Below are positions 1 through 7,899 of a stretch of DNA of 64,000 bases, one piece after another. A program made the translations under genes and the position numbers. How positions within the stretch are numbered: position 1 is the stretch's first letter; every line of letters begins with the position of its first letter. The DNA is from Sphingobium cloacae (GTDB lineage Bacteria; Pseudomonadota; Alphaproteobacteria; Sphingomonadales; Sphingomonadaceae). The stretch is from positions 1 to 64,000 of the forward strand of contig NZ_AP017658.1 of the NCBI RefSeq assembly GCF_002355855.1, written 5' to 3'. The notes under the pieces were generated by a model. The model saw only the letters and a list, made by a program, of their open reading frames with translations. It was not told the DNA's origin and did not search any database.

Positions 1-1203
1 TTGGCTGCATCACTCGACATTGAGGGCACGCAGGACCTGCTGTCCGTCTCGACGCTCGCACAACGGACCAGCTCTGTCCTCGAGCGGCTCCGCGACTCCG
101 CGCGGAGTGCCCGGGCGGACGAGCGGCGCGAGCCGACGTTCCCGATTGGCAAGGCCGCGGAACTGGTCGGCCGAACCGCGGCGGCCATTCGCGAGGCCGA
201 GAAGGACGGCCGCTTGCCGCCGCCTCCGCGAACCGAGAATAATCGGCGTGTCGGCTATACCCTGGCGCAGCTCAACGACATGCGCGGACTGTTCGGCACC
301 CGGCCCTGGCGGGCCGCAACCGATCCCTGCTGCGTTATCGCGGTGCAGAACTTCAAGGGCGGGGTGGGGAAATCGACTCTTTCGGTGCACCTGGCCCAAT
401 ATCTCGCGATCAAGGGCTACCGGGTGGCTCTCATCGATTGCGACAGCCAAGCGTCGGCAACCACGCTATTCGGCTATGTGCCCGACCTCGACCTGACCGA
501 GGAGGACACGCTCTATCCATTCCTGCGGCACGACGACATGGAGTCGCTCGACTATGCCCTGCGCAAGACCCACTTCGACGGCCTCGAGCTTGTTCCGGCC
601 AATCTGCGGCTGTTCCAGTCGGAATATGAAATCGCAGCGCGCATGGCGCGGGGGCAGGGGAACCTGATCGACCGCATGGCGCAAGGCATCGCGAGCATTG
701 CCGATCGGTTCGATGTGGTGGTTCTCGATCCGCCTCCGGCGCTCGGCGCGATCTCGCTTTCGGTGCTGCGCGCGGCCAATGCGCTGGTGGTGCCGGTTCC
801 GCCGACGGTGATGGACTTCTCGTCGACGGCGGCCTTCCTCGCCATGCTCGATGAGACCATAGAGACGCTGGCCGATCGCGGCTTGGCGCCGTCGCTTCAG
901 TTCCTGCGCTTTGTGGCGTCCAAGGTCGATGAGAATAAGTCGATGCAGAAGGAACTGCTGAACCTGATGCGGACCCTTTTCGGTCACGCGATCGTCCGTA
1001 CGCCGCTCAAGGATTCGGCCGAAATCGACAATGCAACGGCGCGGCTGATGACCGTCTACGAGCTGGACGGCCCGGTCACCAGTTCGACGGTGCGCAACCG
1101 CTGCCTTGCCTATCTTGATGGCGTGAACAGTGAAATTGAGGTCGACATTCGGTCGATGTGGCCGAGCCATTTGACGCGGCTTCGCAAGGAGGGACTCGCC
1201 TGA
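1..1203 (+). CDS. parA: ParA-type plasmid partition ATPase with N-terminal DNA-binding region
   Basis: Deviant-Walker ParA/MinD-family ATPase that would drive segregation of the plasmid together with ParB. Residues about 45-100 look like a MerR/HTH-type DNA-binding segment (IGKAAELVGRTAAAIREAEK), the layout of type Ia ParA proteins that also autorepress. The P-loop is KGGVGKS at residues 119-125 (Ser instead of the usual Thr), followed by the signature IDCDSQASAT and the Walker B-like VVVLDPPPALG at about 240. The 400-residue length fits type Ia ParA. The reading starts with TTG at the first base of the window, so the true start could lie upstream. parB follows after 44 bp, indicating a parAB operon. 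Family assignment is secure; the start codon is not. Confidence 0.9.
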   Translation: MAASLDIEGTQDLLSVSTLAQRTSSVLERLRDSARSARADERREPTFPIGKAAELVGRTAAAIREAEKDGRLPPPPRTENNRRVGYTLAQLNDMRGLFGTRPWRAATDPCCVIAVQNFKGGVGKSTLSVHLAQYLAIKGYRVALIDCDSQASATTLFGYVPDLDLTEEDTLYPFLRHDDMESLDYALRKTHFDGLELVPANLRLFQSEYEIAARMARGQGNLIDRMAQGIASIADRFDVVVLDPPPALGAISLSVLRAANALVVPVPPTVMDFSSTAAFLAMLDETIETLADRGLAPSLQFLRFVASKVDENKSMQKELLNLMRTLFGHAIVRTPLKDSAEIDNATARLMTVYELDGPVTSSTVRNRCLAYLDGVNSEIEVDIRSMWPSHLTRLRKEGLA

Positions 1204-1212
1204 TGCGAGCAA

Positions 1213-1230
1213 AATTGCACCGGTGCAATT
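1213..1230. promoter_or_regulatory. 18-bp perfect palindrome between parA and parB (candidate parS or operator)
   Basis: AATTGCACCGGTGCAATT is its own reverse complement over all 18 bases and lies in the 44-bp gap between the parA stop and the parB start. ParB-family proteins bind palindromic centromere sites, often inside or beside the par operon. A role as parS or as an autoregulatory operator is inference from position and symmetry. Confidence 0.5.
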
Positions 1231-1247
1231 CCGGGTAGAAGGGGTGG

Positions 1248-2264
1248 ATGATGAGCAAGAAGAACGCCAACTTCGCGGCTGATCTGGTCGCCGGAATCGA
1301 CCCGGGGGCGCAAGCCCCAGCGGCGCGGCGCCCTGGCATCGGTGCGAGCGTGCTGGCGGGCCGGGAAAGCCGGCTTGCCGAATTGGCGACGGGCAGCGTC
1401 GTCTCGCGCACCCATGAGCTTGTCGATCCCGCGCGCTGCCGAATGTGGGCGGGGCATAACCGCGAATATGCGCTCCTCAATGAGGAGCGGTGCGCCGACC
1501 TCATCGAGAGCATCAAGGCGCAGGGCAAGCAAGAAATGCCCGCCATCGTTCGCCGCGTGAAGGACGATCCTGCCTTCGATTTCGAGGTGATTTGCGGCGC
1601 GCGCCGGCATTGGACGATCAGTTGGCTGCGCGCCCACAACTATCCGGATTTCCGCTTTCTCGTCGATATCCGTAGCCTTACCGACGAGGAGGCCTTCCGT
1701 CTCGCTGACCTCGAGAATCGGGCGCGCGACGATCTCACCGATCTGGAGCGCGCGCGCGACTATCTGCGCGCGCTCGACGCCTATTATGAGGGGCGCCAGA
1801 AGGTGATGGCCGAGCGGATCAATGTCACGGAAAGCTGGCTCAGCCGCTATCTCGACCTTGCCCGGCTGCCGGCGGAACTGATGGCGGCCTTCGCCCTTCC
1901 GCAGGATCTCAGGATCAAGCATGTCACCGCGATCAAGCCTCTCTTGAAACCGGAGGATCGGCGGCAGCGTGTGTTCGCCGAGGCGGGACGTCTCGCTCAG
2001 GTGCAGTCCGATCGCGCAGCACCGATGCCGGTCCCCGATATCATACGCGCGCTCGCTCTGGCCGCCGATCCCCCCAAGAGGTCAGGATCCCCCAAGAAGT
2101 CAGGAAAGCCGGAAACGATCGTGTCCGAAGGGGGGAAACCATTGCTGAAAGTGGAGGCGGTGGATCGTAAGGGTCTCAAACTTACCTTGCTCCCGCATGC
2201 CGGTGGTACGCGGGCTGAAGCGGAGGCCGCGTTGAAAGCGCTGCTCGATCAGCATTGGAGCTAG
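1248..2264 (+). CDS. parB: ParB/RepB-type partition protein
   Basis: Centromere-binding partner of the upstream ParA. Residues about 60-150 form the ParB N-terminal domain, with the box II-like motif GARRHWTISWL (about residues 121-131) in place of the usual GERR(W/F)RA. A KorB/HTH-type region follows (LTDLERARDYLRAL, then NVTESWLSRYLDLARLP, about 160-210). The C-terminal third is Lys/Pro-rich and would dimerise. At 338 residues it is normal for plasmid RepB/ParB proteins. ATGATG at 1248 gives two possible starts; GAAGGGG just upstream is a plausible ribosome site. The GARRHW variant resembles plasmid RepB-type rather than chromosomal Spo0J-type proteins. It probably binds the palindrome at 1213-1230 (inference). 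Confidence 0.88.
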   Translation: MMSKKNANFAADLVAGIDPGAQAPAARRPGIGASVLAGRESRLAELATGSVVSRTHELVDPARCRMWAGHNREYALLNEERCADLIESIKAQGKQEMPAIVRRVKDDPAFDFEVICGARRHWTISWLRAHNYPDFRFLVDIRSLTDEEAFRLADLENRARDDLTDLERARDYLRALDAYYEGRQKVMAERINVTESWLSRYLDLARLPAELMAAFALPQDLRIKHVTAIKPLLKPEDRRQRVFAEAGRLAQVQSDRAAPMPVPDIIRALALAADPPKRSGSPKKSGKPETIVSEGGKPLLKVEAVDRKGLKLTLLPHAGGTRAEAEAALKALLDQHWS

Positions 2265-2307
2265 GACAATCTTCAGCGGTTCTGAGACGTGAGAGTTTTG
2301 TCTTCAC

Positions 2308-2679
2308 ATGTTGAATATGGACTGCCCTATGACTGCAGCCTTCCAGGATGACATTCGCGAGAATGAGATCATCTCGCCCCGTCGTCTGGCGGAGCGCCTG
2401 CGCTTCTCCATGGCGCATTTGGCTCGCGTTGCTCGCCTGGATCCTAAGGCCATGACTCTGTATCCCTCCGCCCCGACCGTGCAGATTAAACTGGAGGAAA
2501 TAGCCCGAGTTATAACGCGAGCGGCAGAACTTGCAGGCGAAGAAGGCAAGGCGGTTATCTGGTTCAAGCATCAACCCATTTCTGGAGTTGGGAAAACGGC
2601 CGCGGAATTGGTTGCGAATGGCGATATCGATATCGTCATGGAAGATCTCGATCGTATGGCTGCCGGGGTCTATTCCTGA
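2308..2679 (+). CDS. MbcA/ParS-type antitoxin-like protein (DUF2384 family)
   Basis: Small 123-residue protein. Its C-terminal half carries the MbcA/ParS/Xre toxin-binding signature: WFKHQPISGVGKTAAELV, then a short helix ending DLDRMAAGVYS. These domains normally neutralise RES-type toxins. The N-terminal half (ISPRRLAERLRFSMAHLARVARL) could be a degenerate HTH. The gene is convergent with the RES/Xre operon at 2724-3805, with 44 bp between the stops, so the RES toxin has an antitoxin-like gene on each side. In-frame ATGs at 2308, 2317 and 2329 leave the start uncertain, and no strong ribosome site is visible. It may be a second antitoxin, an anti-addiction gene or a relic; the sequence cannot distinguish these. 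Confidence 0.72.
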   Translation: MLNMDCPMTAAFQDDIRENEIISPRRLAERLRFSMAHLARVARLDPKAMTLYPSAPTVQIKLEEIARVITRAAELAGEEGKAVIWFKHQPISGVGKTAAELVANGDIDIVMEDLDRMAAGVYS

Positions 2680-2723
2680 CAGGCGTCACTCAAGGCCGAA
2701 AGGTTAGCTTGTCCGCAGGACCT

Positions 2724-3407
2724 TTAGGCGAATGTCTTCTTCTCGTAGACGGTGACAATCGCCCGGCCATCCCAAACGTAGCACAGGTGCCGCTCCTGTC
2801 GGCTGTTGGCGAGTAGGCGAGGGCGGAACACCGCGGCGCACTCGCCGTCGGCGTCGCGCACGCTTTGGTACACGATGCCATCCGAACCTTGCTCACGCAG
2901 GTGCCGGCCAAGCGCCTGGCCGGCGGCATAGCTGTCCGGGGCGTAGAGGGCAGGGCGTTCATCGCGCAGGCCGCGAATATCGTGGAGCATGGCGTCCAGG
3001 TCGACCGCGTAGACGCGCATGTCGAGTTCCTGCGCCGGTTCGTGGGTGTACGCCATGAAGCGGGTTCGGTGATGGCGCGTCTCGGCAACCGCAGTCTCGA
3101 TGGTGCTGGCAGCGTAGAACAGCCCGAAACTGCCGTCACAGAACCGGCTGCCATCGGGATTTAGGTGGGTGAACGCTGCCATGATCGCCGATGTTCCGGG
3201 TCCCGATACGCGGTCCTCCGGTGGGACGAGGGCGAGGTCCCCGACCTCGTCGCGAAGCCGGTCGTTGGTCATCGCCTCGATCGCATAGACCGCTTCCAGG
3301 TCGGCCGGATCCGCGACATCCTCAAACAGCGATATGGGCGGGAACCGGCTTGCGACGATCCGGTAGCACGGTTGCCACCGCACTTGCGTCGTCGCAATGG
3401 CATCCAT
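2724..3407 (-). CDS. RES-domain toxin
   Basis: 227-residue RES-family protein. Characterised RES toxins (for example MbcT and the Pseudomonas putida RES toxin) deplete or phosphorolyse NAD+. Expected family positions are visible: an N-terminal YRIVASRFPP, GLFYAASTIETAVAE in the middle (Tyr and Glu of the fold), and VYQSVRDADGECAAVFRP near the end, matching the usual Y-x-S-V-R...G...F-x-P block. Its start overlaps the stop of the upstream antitoxin by one base, typical of type II toxin-antitoxin operons. It belongs with the 132-residue Xre/ParS-like antitoxin encoded just before it. The fold assignment is strong; the enzymatic activity is taken from the family. Confidence 0.88.
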   Translation of the reverse strand: MDAIATTQVRWQPCYRIVASRFPPISLFEDVADPADLEAVYAIEAMTNDRLRDEVGDLALVPPEDRVSGPGTSAIMAAFTHLNPDGSRFCDGSFGLFYAASTIETAVAETRHHRTRFMAYTHEPAQELDMRVYAVDLDAMLHDIRGLRDERPALYAPDSYAAGQALGRHLREQGSDGIVYQSVRDADGECAAVFRPRLLANSRQERHLCYVWDGRAIVTVYEKKTFA

Positions 3408-3805
3408 CAGCCGCGCTGCGCGTCGATATATTGACGCACCACGTAGAGATCGGCGACATTGCCCGAGGCCATCCGCTCGATCGCCGGGCGTCCGGCGAAC
3501 AGCGGCGCCTCATTGGGTTTGCGTACCCATTCGTTGGCGGTACGGGGCAGGAGCATCTTCAGCCCCTTGTAGATCCCCATGACATAGGAGATGCGCTCCA
3601 GCGCATCCTTGGGAATCGCCGCGACCGCGCCGCGCTTCCAGGTCTGGAAGGTCGAGCGGCTGTCGAGCCCGAGAAGCTTCATCTGCTCGGCTTCCTTGAG
3701 GTCCCAGGCGTCGGCAATGCGGAAAAAGGTGCGCAGCGCCGGACCGCTCAGATCCTTGCGGCTGGGCGCTTTGGCGGGGACGCCGGAATGGGCAGTTGTG
3801 GCCAT
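3407..3805 (-). CDS. Xre/MbcA/ParS-type antitoxin of the RES toxin
   Basis: 132-residue antitoxin encoded first in the RES operon. The N-terminal part (RTFFRIADAWDLKEAEQMKLLGLDSRSTFQTWKRG, written here only as its positions about 25-60) is an Xre-like HTH that would bind the operon promoter. The C-terminal part has the DUF2384/MbcA features RKPNEAPLFAGRPAIERMAS and LYVVRQYIDAQRG, which dock onto the RES toxin active site. The stop overlaps the RES start, so the two are translationally coupled. An inverted repeat at 3830-3850 just upstream could be its operator. The pair resembles the chromosomal and plasmid RES-Xre modules of proteobacteria. Confidence 0.85.
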   Translation of the reverse strand: MATTAHSGVPAKAPSRKDLSGPALRTFFRIADAWDLKEAEQMKLLGLDSRSTFQTWKRGAVAAIPKDALERISYVMGIYKGLKMLLPRTANEWVRKPNEAPLFAGRPAIERMASGNVADLYVVRQYIDAQRG

Positions 3806-3829
3806 TGGCCATCTCCTTCTTTCTCTGTC

Positions 3830-3850
3830 TATGTATGATATCTGTACATA
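3830..3850. promoter_or_regulatory. Inverted repeat upstream of the RES/Xre operon (candidate operator)
   Basis: TATGTA and TACATA arms are separated by 9 bases, 25 bp upstream of the antitoxin start. Position and symmetry suit autoregulation by the HTH antitoxin. This is inference; the arms are only 6 bp. Confidence 0.35.
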
Positions 3851-3901
3851 ACGTCAAGAAGAGATCAGTTTTCATACACGCCGAATGCGCGCGATGCCGC
3901 G

Positions 3902-5101
3902 TCAGGGATGGCCAGAACTGCCGGCGAGCAGCCGGTCGATCTCACCCATCGCCGCGTCGAACTCGGCAAGAGCCGCATGGGGGAGGGCGGTAGCCTGGTC
4001 CAAAGACGCCGGCTGCCCATCCCTTCCCGGTTCTTCGACGACCAGCAGGGCCTTCCCCTTGACCGTCTCCCGCCGTGCCATGCGCGCCGCCACAAGGGCG
4101 TCGCCGATCGCATAGGTGCCGCGCCGACTGATCCCGAACGCCCAGGTGATCTGATCGAGCCCGAGTGGCGCAAAACCAGCGAGCAGGATCCACACCTGCG
4201 GTGCCCGCGCGCTCGAGCGCAGGTGCCCCAACTGCTCGCGCATCAGCACCGCGCGCCGCCGCGCTTGCGCGACCAGCTCGGCAAGCCGGGTCACGCTGCG
4301 CTGGAGGCTGCGGGCCGCCAGCATGGCGCGTTCGCCCGGCCAGAGCTGCGGCTGCAGCGTTTGCGCCGTCACCGCGCCGGGGCAGGGGAGGGCGCGGGCC
4401 CACGCGCCGGACGCGGTCAGCAGCCGCCCCAGCGCGGCATCGACCGCCCAGAGCGGGGTGCGCGTGGCGGCCTGCTCGATCGCCACCGCGCGGTTCCCAA
4501 ACGAACGGATTTGCACCGCGCGCTCCAGCGGCGCGAACCGCGGATCGGCGCGCAGCAGCGCGTGCAGGCGGGCCAGACCCGCGAAGGGCAGGGGGGTCTC
4601 GTCATCCGCGCCGGCCTGTTTCATTAGCGTGATCGCCCTGCCGATCGCTTCCTCCGCCAGCGCGTCTTCGGCTTGCATCGGGCGGTCGGCCCCGAAGCGA
4701 GCGGCCAGAGCGATGGTCTGCGCGGCATCGGCGAGCGGTTCCCACGGATGACGGCTGAGTTCGCCGAGCAGGGCGCGGACCACGGCATAGGCGGAGCAGC
4801 CGGTGAGGGGTGTCTCTTGGGGGCCGCGGTCGAGCCCGGCGAACCAGGCGTTGAACCGGTGTTCGGCGTCCGCAAATCCCGCTTGCGCCAGGGATGAAAG
4901 CAACACCTCCCGCAGCAGCCCTACGCAGAACAGCCGTTTTTCGATATCGGTGAGGCTGGCGAGGAGCCCGTCGAGCCGGCCGAGCGCCAGCGCGCATTCG
5001 CCTTGCGCGAGGGCGAGCTCCTCGGGTGGGACGTCGGTGTCGGCGGCGAGGGGATGGAAGCGCTCCATGCCGGATGTGTAGTGAATGCCAAAACACTGCA
5101 C
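3902..5101 (-). CDS. Uncharacterised plasmid protein with C-terminal winged-helix-like region
   Basis: 399-residue soluble protein rich in Ala, Leu and Arg that I cannot name. Most of it appears alpha-helical. Near the C-terminus, residues about 300-355 read as a winged helix: VWILLAGFAPLGLDQITWAF (helix), ISRRGTYAIGDALVAARMAR (recognition helix) and a short beta-wing KALLVVEE. The organisation recalls plasmid proteins of the DUF1612/HTH type in rhizobia, but I cannot confirm homology. A second in-frame ATG lies 11 codons in (5068). A perfect 9-bp inverted repeat at 5129-5152, about 30 bp upstream, could be its operator. Its place beside parAB and a toxin-antitoxin locus suggests a plasmid maintenance or regulatory role (inference). 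Confidence 0.6.
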   Translation of the reverse strand: MQCFGIHYTSGMERFHPLAADTDVPPEELALAQGECALALGRLDGLLASLTDIEKRLFCVGLLREVLLSSLAQAGFADAEHRFNAWFAGLDRGPQETPLTGCSAYAVVRALLGELSRHPWEPLADAAQTIALAARFGADRPMQAEDALAEEAIGRAITLMKQAGADDETPLPFAGLARLHALLRADPRFAPLERAVQIRSFGNRAVAIEQAATRTPLWAVDAALGRLLTASGAWARALPCPGAVTAQTLQPQLWPGERAMLAARSLQRSVTRLAELVAQARRRAVLMREQLGHLRSSARAPQVWILLAGFAPLGLDQITWAFGISRRGTYAIGDALVAARMARRETVKGKALLVVEEPGRDGQPASLDQATALPHAALAEFDAAMGEIDRLLAGSSGHP

Positions 5102-5128
5102 AACTACTCAGGTGGTTGGTGAACGAAC

Positions 5129-5152
5129 ATGTGATAATTGCAGTTATCACAT
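5129..5152. promoter_or_regulatory. Perfect 9-bp inverted repeat upstream of the winged-helix gene
   Basis: ATGTGATAA and TTATCACAT flank TTGCAG. It lies 28-51 bp upstream of the minus-strand start at 5101, where an operator overlapping the promoter would sit. The 12-base gap between TGTGA and TCACA does not fit a CRP site (6 bases). Confidence 0.4.
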
Positions 5153-5219
5153 AAGCAGATTTGACCGTTCTTTATAAGGTGGGCTACAAGCGCGGCTGAG
5201 GAGCGAGGCGCGTCGTGAG

Positions 5220-6099
5220 GGCTCTGTTGCAAAAATCGTGAAGCTTGAGCATGCTTGGCGGAGATTGGACGGACGGAACGATGACGGATTTCAAGTGGCG
5301 CCATTTCCAGGGTGATGTGATCCTGTGGGCGGTGCGCTGGTATTGTCGCTATCCGATCAGCTATCGCGACCTTGAGGAAATGCTGGCGGAACGCGGCATT
5401 TCGGTCGACCATACGACGATCTATCGCTGGGTCCAGTGCTACGCCCCGGAGATGGAGAAGCGGCTGCGCTGGTTCTGGCGGCGTGGCTTTGATCCGAGCT
5501 GGCGCCTGGATGAAACCTACGTCAAGGTGCGGGGCAAGTGGACCTACCTGTACCGGGCAGTCGACAAGCGGGGCGACACGATCGATTTCTACCTGTCGCC
5601 GACCCGCAGCGCCAAGGCAGCGAAGCGGTTCCTGGGCAAGGCCCTGCGAGGCCTGAAGCACTGGGAAAAGCCTGCCACGCTCAATACCGACAAAGCGCCG
5701 AGCTATGGTGCAGCGATCACCGAATTGAAGCGCGAAGGAAAGCTGGACCGGGAGACGGCCCACCGGCAGGTGAAGTATCTCAATAACGTGATCGAGGCCG
5801 ATCACGGAAAGCTCAAGATACTGATCAAGCCGGTGCGCGGTTTCAAATCGATCCCCACGGCCTATGCCACGATCAAGGGATTCGAAGTCATGCGAGCCCT
5901 GCGCAAAGGACAGGCTCGCCCCTGGTGCCTGCAGCCCGGCATCAGGGGCGAGGTGCGCCTTGTGGAGAGAGCTTTTGGCATTGGGCCCTCGGCGCTGACG
6001 GAGGCCATGGGCATGCTCAACCACCATTTCGCAGCAGCCGCCTGATCGGCGCAGAGCGACAGCCTACCTCTGACTGCCGCCAATCTTTGCAACAGAGCC
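5220..6099 (+). mobile_element. IS6100 copy 1 (IS6 family)
   Basis: 880-bp element bounded by perfect 14-bp inverted repeats GGCTCTGTTGCAAA (5220-5233) and TTTGCAACAGAGCC (6086-6099). Length, ends and transposase match IS6100 as I know it. The 8-bp flanks (GTCGTGAG left, GCGAGAAG right) are not a target duplication, so the two sides were joined by IS-mediated deletion, inversion or cointegration. On the right it cuts off the 5' part of the Tn3-linked gene at 6100-6615. Confidence 0.95.
5281..6045 (+). CDS. tnpA: IS6100 transposase
   Basis: 254-residue DDE transposase of the IS6 family that moves the element by replicative (copy-in) transposition. An N-terminal HTH (ISYRDLEEMLAERGISVDHT) precedes the catalytic core. 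The DDE triad is in RLDETYVKV, LNTDKAPSYG and VIEADHGKLKILIKPVRG. MTDFKWRHF at 5281 was chosen as the start because it is the conventional IS6100 start; an in-frame ATG at 5245 would add 12 residues. Stop just inside the right inverted repeat. Identical to the copy at 17367-18131. Confidence 0.95.
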   Translation: MTDFKWRHFQGDVILWAVRWYCRYPISYRDLEEMLAERGISVDHTTIYRWVQCYAPEMEKRLRWFWRRGFDPSWRLDETYVKVRGKWTYLYRAVDKRGDTIDFYLSPTRSAKAAKRFLGKALRGLKHWEKPATLNTDKAPSYGAAITELKREGKLDRETAHRQVKYLNNVIEADHGKLKILIKPVRGFKSIPTAYATIKGFEVMRALRKGQARPWCLQPGIRGEVRLVERAFGIGPSALTEAMGMLNHHFAAAA

Positions 6100-6615
6100 G
6101 CGAGAAGCACTGGCCGTATGGCGTGGGGTGTGACGATGGCGAACGGCACCCCGGTGCTCGGCAATGTCGAATTGAAAGGCCGGGCTCTGGTTCTCGCCGT
6201 CACCTCGGCCGAGCGGGCGAAACGCGGTACCGCGCTCATCACCGATGCGCTCGCCGGGTTGGTCGGCTCGCCGCTGACCACGATCGAGACGATCGAACAG
6301 GCCATGGCCGCGCGGGCCGAGGGACTGACAACATCCGAACCGGCACCGGCCATTGCGCCAGAGGTGGCAACCCCGCTCGTTCATGCCATGCTCGACCGCC
6401 AGTACCGCGCGACGCTCGATGAACCCGTTGGAATGCTTGGGGACATCAGCCCACGTGCGGCCGTTCGAACGGCCGCAGGCCGTTATCGAGTAGCTGGGTG
6501 GCTCAAGCATCTCGAAAACCGTAGCAGCGCTCACCCCGAACCGAACGACCCGATGGCAACCTACGATTTCACCTGGATGTGGCGCGAACTCGGCATCGAA
6601 GACCTGCGGAAATAG
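6100..6615 (+). pseudogene. C-terminal fragment of the Tn3-linked MbcA-like passenger gene
   Basis: Open frame entering from the IS6100 end, about 170 residues, homologous over its length to the C-terminal part of the complete 457-residue gene at 50585-51958. Both share the endings TLDE...LG..(S/T)PRA, WLK(H/Y)(L/I)EN and MATYDFTWMW(R/Q)ELG. The N-terminal two thirds were removed when IS6100 arrived. The gene ends 22 bp before a 38-bp Tn3-type terminal repeat, so it was the last gene of that transposon. The part from about 6377 to 6675 is repeated in inverse orientation at 30040-30335. Confidence 0.8.
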
Positions 6616-6637
6616 TCCCCTTCCACTGACGCTGACG

Positions 6638-6675
6638 CCTACCGTGAATCTGTGTCCGATTAATGCATAAGGGCC
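6638..6675 (-). repeat. 38-bp Tn3-family terminal inverted repeat, right end, with target duplication ATCCT at 6676-6680
   Basis: Read on the minus strand this begins GGCCCTTATGCATTAATCGG and ends ACACAGATTCACGGTAGG. It pairs with the repeat at 60479-60516 (28 or more of 38 positions, including an identical 18-base inner block) and is repeated exactly at 30040-30077. The next bases, ATCCT (6676-6680), also precede the repeat at 60479, so the two ends bracket one insertion into traG. Confidence 0.8.
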
Positions 6676-7568
6676 ATCCTGCACACCGTCGTCCATGAGC
6701 CCGTGTCCCAAGCGACGCTCGCCACGGTGCGCGACAAGCTCACCCGCGATCCCGCCGGCTTCGCCGCACTGCTGGCGGACATGCAGGCCAGCACCGGCGC
6801 GCATGGCCTGATCGCGCGCGCCGCCAACCGCCAGCTCGGCAAGTCCGATCGCGAGGCCGCCGGCGTGCTGTCGTCGGCGCAGCGTCACACTCACTTTCTC
6901 GACAGCCCACGCCTGGTCGAAAGCACGTCGGCGTCCGATTTCCGGTTCGCGGACCTGAAGGAGCGGCCCGGCACCGTGTTCCTGTGCCTGCCGCCCGACC
7001 GGCTCTATACCTATGCGCGCTGGCTGCGGCTGCTGGTCGCGCAAGCCGTCACTGACATGGCGCGCTCCCCTGCCCGCCCGGAACGCCCCGTGCTGTTCCT
7101 GCTCGATGAGTTCGCCGCCCTCGGCCGACTGGAGCCGGTGGAGCGCGCGATGGGGCTGATGGCCGGCTATGGCCTCCAGCTCTGGCCGATCCTCCAGGAC
7201 ATGCACCAGCTCCGCGCTCTCTATGGCGAGCGCGCCGGCACCTTCCTGTCCAATGCCGGCGTGATCCAGACGTTCGGGGTCAATGACCACGCTACCGCTG
7301 ACATGCTCTCCCGCACGATCGGCGACACGACGCTGGAATATGCGACCCTCAGCACGTCGCGCGCACTGGCTGGGGTGACAATCGCGCCGGCCCCTCGGAA
7401 AGCGTCAGCACGCATGTCACGGCGCGGCGGCTCGTCACGCCCGACGAAATCATGCGGATGCCGGCCGACACCCTCCTGCTGCTGCGCCAGGGCGAACGCC
7501 CGCTCTGGGCCAGCAAGGTCCGCTACTATGACCAGCGCGAGTTCGCCGGTCTGTTCGATCCGGCATGA
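6676..7568 (+). pseudogene. traG: 3' half of traG (VirD4-like coupling protein), separated from its 5' half and frameshifted
   Basis: Reads ILHTVVHEPVSQATL onward, continuing the coupling-protein sequence that stops at 60478. It carries the C-terminal T4CP features: RAANRQLGKSDREAAGVLS, SAQRHTHFLDSPR, the Walker B PVLFLLDEFAALGRLE, and QLWPILQDMHQLRALYG. A frameshift at the G-run 7372-7375 moves the frame. The tail (VTPDEIMRMPADTLLLLRQG, then LWASKVRYYD) is in the neighbouring frame and ends at TGA 7566-7568. The gene is therefore broken twice: by the Tn3-type insertion and by this indel. An annotator following one frame would wrongly extend the protein to 7704. Confidence 0.88.
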
Positions 7569-7899
7569 TCGGACTGACCCGTTCCCGGGAGATCGAACGG
7601 TGAGCTTTGAAGTAGCGCCTTACCGCCCTCTCCGCTGGCGAAACGCTGAAAGGCACACACCGCCGGTTTCGCTTGGCTTCTCTCGGAAGCCCTGCGGCCG
7701 ATAGGCCGCTCTGGTGACGGCGTTAGCCGGCACGGATTGAAGGCGCATTGGCCGATAGGCCAATTCCGCATTGCCCCTTTCGGTTGCGTCGGGATGAGCT
7801 TCGCCGGTTAAGAGATTCTGTTAAATAGGAATCGTTAAACAAGTTAAGCCGCTCAAAAAGCGTAATCTTGCTTTGTTTATCAACTGCTTGCCGGACCGC
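7569..7899. other. Gene-free stretch leading into the origin, AT-rich at 7810-7890
   Basis: No convincing gene. The segment 7810-7890 is clearly AT-rich against the GC-rich surroundings (TTAAGAG, TTAAATAGG, CGTTAAACAAG, TTTGTTTATC). Next to iterons and a DnaA box, this would suit a duplex-unwinding element. Confidence 0.45.

Noticed and set aside
5129..5152. TGTGA...TCACA inverted repeat considered as a CRP site
   Set aside because: The spacer between TGTGA and TCACA is 12 bases rather than 6, so CRP-type recognition is unlikely.
5212..6107. 8-bp target duplications around IS6100 copy 1 and copy 2
   Set aside because: The flanking octamers differ at both copies, also after considering inversion between them.
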